64,000 nucleotides of DNA, taken from contig NC_134400.1 of NCBI RefSeq assembly GCF_050003625.1, positions 44,626,557 through 44,690,556 on the forward strand, given 5' to 3'. Source of the DNA: Haematobia irritans. Its lineage: Eukaryota > Arthropoda > Insecta > Diptera > Muscidae. The position numbers were made by a program, and so were the translations under genes. Shown here in pieces: positions 54,866 to 64,000 of the stretch (positions are counted from its first letter, which is position 1; each line of letters starts with the position of its first letter). The notes beneath the pieces were generated by a model. It was not told the origin of the DNA, ran no database searches, and saw only the letters and a program-made list of their open reading frames with translations.

Positions 54866-56050
54866 CACTCAAAAAAAATTTACTTGAATCCAACCATTTT
54901 GACCTTCCCTTAAGCATTTTGGTATTGATTCCGCGCGAAAGATGTGGTTTCTTTCAAATAAGGAATTTTTTTAGGGACCTTTGTAGCTTTAAATCTAGGA
55001 TCAATAAAATTAAAATTAGGATACATATTACATTTACAGAATTTTCAAAAAGGGGATGGGCGTCCCCTTTCTGTCAACTTTATTTTAGTTCATGAAGATT
55101 AGTTGATGTTAGTTAAAGTTTGCTCAATGTGAGCAAATGTCCCTTATTTGAATAATTTTTTGCTAGCTTTAATGACGTGAACTAAAAATAAGAAAAAAGT
55201 TAAAAGTAAACTACAAATAAGAAAAAAGTTAAAAGTTAGTTATGAAAAAGTTGTGTACAAAAATATTGTGTAAAATTTTACTAAAAAATAAAATAGTTCA
55301 TATTTTCCTAAAATGGGAGAAGTTTGCTTAAATTCAGTCCATAAGTCTCTCAAGTGAGTAAATTTTACTAAACTGCCCTGACCTGACTGGAACTTCGTAC
55401 AGCGCTGAAGATATTTTAAAATTATTTAAATCCAATTTTTTCATTCAGCATACGAAATTTTCTTACATAACAGAAAAAAATACTATTTTTAATGAATTTT
55501 CTTCAATTTGCCATAATGTTTTAACTTATTTGTAACAAATTGCAATTAAAAAACTATTTTAATTAAAATTTTCTAAATCAAACATTTTCTTTCATGGTGG
55601 GTTCACTTTCTTTTGGATATATGTATTAATTAATCCAAATTGTAACCGATACTACAAAGTAACAAACGTTTTTTAATTAAAAAAAAAAAAAAAAAAAAAA
55701 TTCAAACTAAAGATACAAAATCCTCAAAATAAGTCTTAGCGTATATTTGAAGCGTTTTTATCTTAAATCGAAAGATTCAATATTTCAGCTTTTTCAGTCA
55801 AAAATGTTTTTCTTTACTTTAAAGAAAATATGGCTCAGCTTAAAGACATACGACTTTTACAGGGGGACGCGAATTTCCAAGATTTGTGTCCTAACTTTAT
55901 TAAAAAATGTTTGAAGCCAAGTTTATAAATTTTCTTTTAATTAAGATTTTTTGTTTTAAAGAAATTTCCCCTTAATATTGTGTAAATTGTGCATCCCTAA
56001 ATTTAGGTTGCGTAATATTTAATACCACGTACATATTTTTTCATAGTAAT
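54866..56050 (+). repeat. F-family repeat, first subtype
   Basis: Starts with CACTCAAAAAAAATTTAC after GTA. It shares ordered phrases with 18480-19430 and 31660-32612. It retains the empty TTAA site (55971-55974) for the piggyBac MITE seen at 31918. Non-coding. Confidence 0.6.
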
Positions 56051-56383
56051 ACTTAGAATAAAATATTTACATTCTTTGTATGGCAAATTTCCGAATGATA
56101 AGTTTTTGTGCCAAATTGATCCAATTGTTTGGATACCATCTCGGAATTGGGTACACTGAATGAATTCTCTTCATAAAAAAGACCAAAAATGTCATTAAAA
56201 GAACGAAATTTGTAATTGTTTTACAACCAAAGAAATTTTTCTTTAAAGGATCAAAATGTTACGTTCTTTTAACGAATTTGTTCTTCTTCTTCTTCAAATC
56301 AGATTAGAAAAAAATAAAACATTAAATAAAAATGAATCTACAAATTGTTTAATTGAAACAAAATTAATTTTTAATTGAATATT
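56051..56383. other. Unassigned DNA
   Basis: A weak inverted pair 'ttaaaagaacgaaattt' (56196) and 'acgttcttttaacgaattt' (56262) suggests a short decayed TIR element. No gene. Confidence 0.35.
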
Positions 56384-57394
56384 TATATACCAGTCATAAT
56401 AGGATGGGGGTATACCAACTCAAATGGGTCATATCGGACGACTTTTAGATATAGATTTGGGGACACGGTTGCTACTCGAGCCAAAAATAATATACACCCA
56501 GAAAAAAGTGACCCCTTCTTTAAGTTAAAATGAACTCATTGTGAAGAAAGTTGAACTTCGTATAGCGCTAAAGACACTTTTATTATTTGTTTGAATGATG
56601 TGATTTTCATAGAAATTAGGTAGAATGCATTCCATAAAATTTTATTTCTATAGAAAATTTTGTCAACATTTTATTTCTATAGAAAATTTTGTCAAAATAT
56701 TATTTTTATAGAAAATTTTGTCAAATTTTTATTTTTATAGAAAATTTTGTCAAAATTTTATTTCTATAGAAAATTTTGTCAAAATATTATTTCTATAGAA
56801 AATTTTGTCAACATTTTATTTCTATAGTTTTTTTTTTTCAAAATTTTATTTCTATAGAAATTTTTGTCAAAATTTTATTTCTATACTCGTAGAACATTTA
56901 TCATAATTTTATTTCTATAGAAAATTCGGTCAAAATGTTAATTCTATAGAAAGGTTTGTCAAAATTTTATTTCTATTCCAATCTACCAAACAGTAAAAAA
57001 TCTACCAGTTTTAGAATTATACCAGAATTATACCACCTGTGGCAACCATGCTTGGGGGTCCTCTTGGAAGAGTAAAATCCATCCGATCCCATTGAAATTT
57101 GGTACGCGATGTTAGCATATGCCCTCTAACTACCGTGCAAAAATGGTCATAAAAATCAGTCCATAATTATATTTATATAGCCCCCACATAAGCCGTCCCT
57201 CAAAGATTTGACTTCCGAAGGCTGCTGGATTAATTATTCCGATTCGGTTGAAATTTGTTCCTCTAATTATCATGCGGAAATGATTCATATCAGTTTATGG
57301 ACTAACTTTAAAAATAAAACTAGTTGGTACGCAATCCATAGCGGAGGATACATAAGATACAGCTTGGCCGAACTTTCGGCCGTATATAATTGTT
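56384..57394 (+). mobile_element. C-family element (C5), degenerate, with J fragment inside
   Basis: A decayed 5' hairpin end ('tataccagtcataataggatggggg') is followed by a shortened body and then 'actcgagccaaaaataata'. A truncated J element (56494-56636: CACCCAGAAAAAAGTGACC) lies there, then about eleven 29-bp units, diverged 153-bp-type sequence and the 3' end 'cttggccgaactttcggccgtatataattgtt'. The repeat order differs from C1 (29-bp array before the 153-bp part), so it has been rearranged or represents a subtype. Confidence 0.65.
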
Positions 57395-58168
57395 TTATTT
57401 TAATTGCTTCGATTACGAAATGATAGTATCAATCGCAGAATTAATTAGAAACAAAAAATATACAGGATAAAAAATTTAAATGATTTTTTTCGGAACTTTC
57501 ATCAATCAATTTTGGTTTGCAAACTCAATTATTTTTTTACTTATTTAAATATATAGTGTTTAAATAATTTTCTTGTAATTTTATAAAAGTTTATACTTTC
57601 TTATACTATTCTATTATTATAATATTGAACTGACTGGTATGAAAATGTTTTGTAATATGTGTATGTATTATCGTTACTTCAGTCAAAACCGGACTCCACT
57701 CAAAACTTGTAATAAACTACGGGTTATGTTTTTTTTGTAAAATTTCTTTTTTACTTGACACAATTTTCCATAATTTTTGATTTTTTCCCATAGTAAACAT
57801 ACAATTGTTTGACAACATTTAACATGAAATTCAATACTCTCTGGTCATTGACCCATATTTGTGAAATTCATAAACAAAACCAACCGGTAGCATTTTATCG
57901 ACATTAAATCTTTTTCAAAAAAGCACTTCTATTCAAGGTCAACTTTGATAGAAAAAAAACGCATACCCAAAACGTACAATGGTGACAAAATCAATGGGTG
58001 TGATTTAAAATCCCATATCTCGATTGTCATTTGTATATGGTATTTTGATAGTGGCTGCATTTGCATATTAATCGCAAAACTTGTGAATAAATAACCATTA
58101 ATTATTAATTATGGATCCAAAATTGTTTTCTATGACGCTTATGACAGTTTCGTGTAAAGTTTTTTTTT
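57395..58168. other. Unassigned DNA with R-like trace
   Basis: 'attgcttcgattacgaaatg' to 'caaactcaattattttt' (57405-57540) resembles R. The rest shows no gene or family. It ends in a T run where the next C element begins. Confidence 0.35.
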
Positions 58169-58934
58169 TTATACCCTCCACCATAGGATGGGGGGTATAC
58201 TAACATTGTCATTCCGTTTGTAACACATCGAAATATTGCTCTAAGACCCCATAAAGTATATATATTCTGGGTCGTGGTGAAATTCTGAGTCGATCTAAGC
58301 ATGTCCGTCCGTCCGTCTGTTGTAATCACGCTATCTTCCGAACGAAACAAGCTATCGACTTGAAACTTGGCACAAGTAGTTGTTATTGATGTAGGTCAGA
58401 TGGTATTGCAAATGGGCCATATCGGTCCACTTTTACGTATAGCCCCCATATAAACCGATCCCCAGATTTGGCTTCCGGAGCCTCTAAGAGAAGCAAATTT
58501 CATCCGATCCTGCTGAAATTTGGTACATGATATTAGTATATGGTCTCTAACAACCATGCAAAAATTGGTCCATATCGGTCCATATTTATATATAGCCCCC
58601 ATATAAACCGATCCCCAGATTTGGCTTCCGTAGCCTCTAAGAGAAGCAAATTTCATCCGATCCGGTTGAAAATTGGTACGTGGTGTAAGTATATGGTCTC
58701 TAACAACCATGCCAAATTTGGTCCATATCGGTCCATAATAATATATAGCCCCCATATAAGCCGATACCCAGATTTGACCACCGAAGCCTCTTGGAGGAGC
58801 AAAATTCATCCGATCCGGTTGAAATTTGGAACGTGGTGTTAGTATATGGCCGCTAATAACCATGCCAAAATTGGTCCATGTCGGTCCATAGTTATATAGC
58901 TGATCACACGAAAATTGGTCCATATCGATTCATA

Positions 58935-60442
58935 ATTTTGTCAAAATTTTATTCCTAAAGAAAATTTTGTCAAATTTTATTTCTATAGAAAAATTTGCCA
59001 AAATTTTATTTCTATAGAAAATGTTGTCAAAATTTTAATTCTGTAGAGAATGTTGTCAACATTTTAATTCTATTGAAAATTTTGTCAAAATTTTATTTCT
59101 ATAGAAAATTTTGTCAAAATTTTATTTCTATAGAAAATTTTGTCAAAATTTTATTTCTATAGAAAGTTTTGTCAAAATTTTATTTCTATAGAAAATTTTG
59201 TCAAAATTTTATTTCTATAGAAAATTTTGTCAAAATTTTATTTCTATAGAAAATTTTGTCAAAATTTTATTTCTATAGAAAATTTTGTCAAAATCTTATT
59301 TCTATAGAAAATTTTGTCAAAATTTTATTTCTATAGAAAATGTTGTCAAAGTTTTATTTCTATAGAAAATTTTGTCAAAATCTTATTTCTATAGAAAATT
59401 TTGTCAAAATTTTATTTCTATAGAAAATTTTGCCAAAATTTTATTTCTATAGAAAATGTTGTCAAAATTTTAATTCTGTAGAGAATGTTGTCCACATTTT
59501 AATTCTATTGAAAATTTTGTCAAAATGTTATTTCTATAGAAAATTTTGTCAAAATTTTATTTTTATAGAAAATTTTGTCAAAATTTTATTTCTATAGAAA
59601 ATTTTGCCAACATTTTATTTCTATAGAAAATGTTGTCAAAATTTTAATTCTGTAGAGAATGTTGTCAACATTTTAATTCTATTGAAAATTTTGTCAAAAT
59701 TTTATTTCTATAGAAAATTTAGTCAAAATTTTATTTCTATAGAAAATTTTGTCAAAATTTTATTTCTATAGAAAATTTTGTCAAAATTTTATTTCTATAG
59801 AAAATGTTGTCAAAATTTTAATTCTGTAGAGAATGTTGTCAACATTTTATTTCTATAGAAAATTTTGTCAAAATTTTATTTCTATAGAAAATTTTGTCAA
59901 AATTTTATTTCTATAGAAAATTTTGTCAAAATTTTATTTCTATAGAAAATGTTGTCAAAATTTTAATTCTGTAGAGAATGTTGTCCACATTTTAATTCTA
60001 TTGAAAATTTTGTCAAAATGTTATTTCTATAGAAAATTTTGTCAAAATTTTATTTTTATAGAAAATTTTGTCAAAATTTTATTTCTATAGAAAATTTTGC
60101 CAACATTTTATTTCTATAGAAAATGTTGTCAAAATTTTAATTCTGTAGAGAATGTTGTCAACATTTTAATTCTATTGAAAATTTTGTCAAAATTTTATTT
60201 CTATAGAGAATTTAGTCAAAATTTTATTTCTATAGAAAATTTAGTCAAAATTTTATTTCTATAGAAAATTTTGTCAAAATTTTATTTCTATAGAAAATTT
60301 AGTCAAAATTTTATTTCTATAGAAAATGTTGTCAAAATTTTAATTCTGTAGAGAATGTTGTCAACATTTTATTTCTATAGAAAATTTTGTCAAAATTTTA
60401 TTTCTATAGAAAATTTTGTCAAAATTTTATTTCTATAGAAAA
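58935..60442 (+). repeat. 29-bp satellite array, block 1
   Basis: About 52 highly homogeneous units. Three unit types recur in fixed order: the base type 'tttctatagaaaattttgtc', a type with 'aattctgtagagaatgttgtc' and a type with 'aattctattgaaaattttg'. Diagnostic bases place repeats of the order at 493 bp (17 units) apart (59491 and 59984). Confidence 0.92.
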
Positions 60443-61117
60443 GTATATATATTCTGGGTCGTGGTGAAATTCTGAGTCGATCTAAGCATGTCCGTCCGTC
60501 CGTCTGTTGTAATCACGCTATCTTCCGAACGAAACAAGCTATCGACTTGGAACTTGGCACAAGTAGTTGTTATTGATGTAGGTCAGATGGTATTGCAAAT
60601 GGGCCATATCGGTGCACTTTTACGTATAGCCCCCATATAAACCGATCCCCACATTTGGCTTCCGGAGCCTCTAAGAGAAGCAAATTTCATCCGATCCTGC
60701 TGAAATTTGGTACATGATATTAGTATATGGTCTCTAACAACCATGCAAAAATTGGTCCATATCGGTCCATATTTATATATATATAAACCGATCCCCAGAT
60801 TTGGCTTCCGTAGCCTCTAAGAGAAGCAAATTTCATCCGATCCGGCTGAAAATTGGTACGTGGTGTAAGTATATGGTCTCTAACAACCATGCCAAATTTG
60901 GTCCATATCGGTCCATAATAATATATAGCCCCCATATAAGCCGATACCCAGATTTGACCACCGAAGCCTCTTGGAGGAGCAAAATTCATCCGATCCGGTT
61001 GAAATTTGGAACGTGGTGTTAGTATATGGCCGCTAATAACCATGCCAAAATTGGTCCATGTCGGTCCATAGTTATATAGCTGATCACACGAAAATTGGTC
61101 CATATCGATTCATAATT

Positions 61118-64000
61118 TTGTCAAAATTTTATTCCTAAAGAAAATTTTGTCAAATTTTATTTCTATAGAAAAATTTGCCAAAATTTTATTTCTATAGAAA
61201 ATGTTGTCAAAATTTTAATTCTGTAGAGAATGTTGTCAACATTTTAATTCTATTGAAAATTTTGTCAAAATTTTATTTCTATAGAAAATTTTGTCAAAAT
61301 TTTATTTCTATAGAAAATTTTGTCAAAATTTTATTTCTATAGAAAGTTTTGTCAAAATTTTATTTCTATAGAAAATTTTGTCAAAATTTTATTTCTATAG
61401 AAAATTTTGTCAAAATTTTATTTCTATAGAAAATTTTGTCAAAATTTTATTTCTATAGAAAATTTTGTCAAAATTTTATTTCTATAGAAAATTTTGTCAA
61501 AATCTTATTTCTATAGAAAATGTTGTCAAAATTTTAATTCTGTAGAGAATGTTGTCAACATTTTATTTCTATAGAAAATTTTGTCAAAATTTTATTTCTA
61601 TAGAAAATTTTGTCAAAATTTTATTTCTATAGAAAATTTTGTCAAAATTTTATTTCTATAGAAAATGTTGTCAAAATTTTAATTCTATTGAAAATTTTGT
61701 CAAAATGTTATTTCTATAGAAAATTTTGTCAAAATTTTATTTTTATAGAAAATTTTGTCAAAATTTTATTTCTATAGAAAATTTTGCCAACATTTTATTT
61801 CTATAGAAAATGTTGTCAAAATTTTAATTCTGTAGAGAATGTTGTCAACATTTTAATTCTATTGAAAATTTTGTCAAAATTTTATTTCTATAGAAAATTT
61901 AGTCAAAATTTTATTTCTATAGAAAATTTAGTCAAAATTTTATTTCTATAGAAAATTTTGTCAAAATTTTATTTCTATAGAAAATTTTGTCAAAATTTTA
62001 TTTCTATAGAAAATGTTGTCAAAATTTTAATTCTGTAGAGAATGTTGTCAACATTTTATTTCTATAGAAAATTTTGTCAAAATTTTATTTCTATAGAAAA
62101 TTTTGTCAAAATTTTATTTCTATAGAAAATTTAGTCAAAATTTTATTTCTATAGAAAATTTTGTCAAAATTTTATTTCTATAGAAAATGTTGTCAAAATT
62201 TTAATTCTGTAGAGAATGTTGTCAACATTTTAATTCTATTGAAAATTTTGTCAAAATTTTATTTCTATAGAAAATTTTGTCAAAATTTTATTTCTATAGA
62301 AAATTTAGTCAAAATTTTATTTCTATAGAAAATTTTGTCAAAATTTTATTTCTATAGAAGATTTTGTCAAAATTTTATTTCTATAGAAACATTTTGTCAA
62401 AATTTTATTTCTCTAGAAAATTTTGTCAAAATTTTATTTCTATAGAATATTTTGTCAAAATTTTATTTCTATAGAAAATTTTGTCAAAATTTTATTTCTA
62501 TAGAAAATGTTGTCAAAATTTTAATTCTGTAGAGAATGTTGTCAACATTTTATTTCTATAGAAAATTTTGTCAAAATTTTATTTCTATAGAAAATGTTGT
62601 CAAAATTTTAATTCTGTAGAGAATGTTGTCAACATTTTAATTCTATTGAAAATTTTGTCAAAATTTTATTTCTATAGAAAATTTTGTCAAAATTTTATTT
62701 CTATAGAAAATTTTGTCAAAATTTTATTTCTATAGAAAGTTTTGTCAAAATTTTATTTCTATAGAAAATTTTGTCAAAATTTTATTTCTATAGAAAATTT
62801 TGTCAAAATTTTATTTCTATAGAAAATTTTGTCAAAATTTTATTTCTATAGAAAATTTTGTCAAAATTTTATTTCTATAGAAAATTTTGTCAAAATCTTA
62901 TTTCTATAGAAAATGTTGTCAAAATTTTAATTCTGTAGAGAATGTTGTCAACATTTTATTTCTATAGAAAATTTTGTCAAAATTTTATTTCTATAGAAAA
63001 TTTTGTCAAAATTTTATTTCTATAGAAAATTTTGTCAAAATTTTATTTCTATAGAAAATGTTGTCAAAATTTTAATTCTGTAGAGAATGTTGTCCACATT
63101 TTAATTCTATTGAAAATTTTGTCAAAATGTTATTTCTATAGAAAATTTTGTCAAAATTTTATTTTTATAGAAAATTTTGTCAAAATTTTATTTCTATAGA
63201 ACATTTTGCCAACATTTTATTTCTATAGAAAATGTTGTCAAAATTTTAATTCTGTAGAGAATGTTGTCAACATTTTAATTCTATTGAAAATTTTGTCAAA
63301 ATTTTATTTCTATAGAAAATTTAGTCAAAATTTTATTTCTATAGAAAATTTTGTCAAAATTTTATTTCTATAGAAAATGTTGTCAAAATTTTAATTCTGT
63401 AGAGAATGTTGTCAACATTTTATTTCTATAGAAAATTTTGTCAAAATTTTATTTCTATAGAAAATTTAGTCAAAATTTTATTTCTATAGAAAATTTTGTC
63501 AAAATTTTATTTCTATAGAAAATTTTGTCAAAATTTTATTTCTATAGAAAATGTTGTCAAAATTTTAATTCTGTAGAGAATGTTGTCAACATTTTATTTC
63601 TATAGAAAATTTTGTCAAAATTTTATTTCTATAGAAAATTTTGTCAAAATTTTATTTCTATAGAAAATTTTGTCAAAATTTTATTTCTATAGAAAATGTT
63701 GTCAAAATTTTAATTCTGTAGAGAATGTTGTCCACATTTTAATTCTATTGAAAATTTTGTCAAAATGTTATTTCTATAGAAAATTTTGTCAAAATTTTAT
63801 TTTTATAGAAAATTTTGTCAAAATTTTATTTCTATAGAAAATTTTGCCAACATTTTATTTCTATAGAAAATGTTGTCAAAATTTTAATTCTGTAGAGAAT
63901 GTTGTCAACATTTTAATTCTATTGAAAATTTTGTCAAAATTTTATTTCTATAGAGAATTTAGTCAAAATTTTATTTCTATAGAAAATTTAGTCAAAATTT
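61118..64000 (+). repeat. 29-bp satellite array, block 2 with higher-order repeats
   Basis: About 99 units to the window edge. Rare variants recur at constant offsets: 'agaaagtttt' at 61341 and 62734 and 'aatctta' at 61501 and 62894 (1393 bp, 48 units plus one base), and 'tccacatttt' at 63093 and 63731 (638 bp, 22 units). Such spacing indicates local unequal exchange of multi-unit blocks. Confidence 0.92.

Larger units (their letters stand above)
58169..64000 (+). mobile_element. C-family element (C6) with massively expanded 29-bp array
   Basis: Intact 5' end (TTATACCCTCCACC), two CCGT units, three to four 153-bp repeats (58410-58920), then the 29-bp array. A block of about 2.19 kb from 58256 is repeated from 60443, beginning directly after an array unit at an AAAG microhomology. 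The second copy therefore lacks the first 87 bp of the element and also an 8-bp piece at 60780. The array then runs to the window end. The 3' end is not reached. Frames at 58396-58923 and 60720-61103 are repeat artefacts. Confidence 0.88.

Noticed and set aside
58935..64000. Regular 29-bp repeats reminiscent of a CRISPR array
   Set aside because: Units are head-to-tail with no unique spacers, there are no cas genes, and the surroundings are insect transposons.

Overview
This window looks like intronic or intergenic DNA from a muscid fly. It is AT-rich, has almost no coding capacity, and is packed with nested transposable elements and tandem repeats. The best organism clue is two decayed mariner copies (38053-39702 and 52548-53637). 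Their termini (ACAGGTTGGCTGATAAGTCC) and protein remnants match what I know of Himar1, the irritans-subfamily mariner described from the horn fly Haematobia irritans. The species is an inference; a close relative such as Stomoxys or Musca is possible. There is no bacterial signal, no CRISPR array and no intact protein-coding gene.

The only convincing host coding sequence is one exon on the + strand at 54085-54395. It has a strong polypyrimidine/CAG acceptor, a GTAAG donor and an ATG at 54207. It encodes the first two membrane segments of an SLC30 (ZnT/CDF) zinc-transporter-like protein. A GC-richer, non-repetitive block at 9985-10487 ending in GTAAGT may be an upstream 5' exon of the same or another gene; in that case most of the window is intron.

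Layout: 1-6.7 kb holds a truncated 153-bp tandem block, E-family elements on both strands and two halves of an ancient Tc1/mariner transposase. 6.9-12.1 kb has two tRNA-derived SINEs, a TA-flanked TIR element and a rosa-like (DD41D) mariner deletion derivative. 12.4-20.9 kb has a Q-family TIR element and two C-family elements. 22-26 kb has diverged 29-bp repeats, F-family repeats and GACTCC-type repeats. 26.5-32.6 kb is a nest: a Q element holds a C element almost identical to the one at 16-18 kb plus a TIR element (J), followed by an F repeat holding a piggyBac-type MITE. 33-36 kb has an E element with a C element inside. 36.6-41.3 kb has LINE and mariner remnants, a Himar1 copy with a SINE inside, and a second rosa copy. 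41.8-45.8 kb has a LINE RNase H fragment, a three-level nest, a 29-bp array and a hAT-type element. 47.7-52.4 kb has a long reverse-oriented 29-bp array with a foldback element, a 735-bp tandem duplication and a second hAT-type MITE. 52.5-56 kb has Himar1 copy B, the exon and F/R repeats. From 58.2 kb to the end, a C-family element has an internal 29-bp repeat expanded into kilobase arrays with higher-order structure.

The unifying theme is the C family: terminal hairpins, no terminal inverted repeats, a CCGT microsatellite, 153-bp repeats and a 29-bp minisatellite. It appears to be a mobile carrier of the satellite that forms the large arrays. A second theme is a set of otherwise unrelated non-coding elements sharing TA|CAC...GTG|TA ends. 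Family letters (C, D, E, F, G, H, J, K, Q, R) are my own labels. All comparisons were made by eye within the window; no database search was possible.
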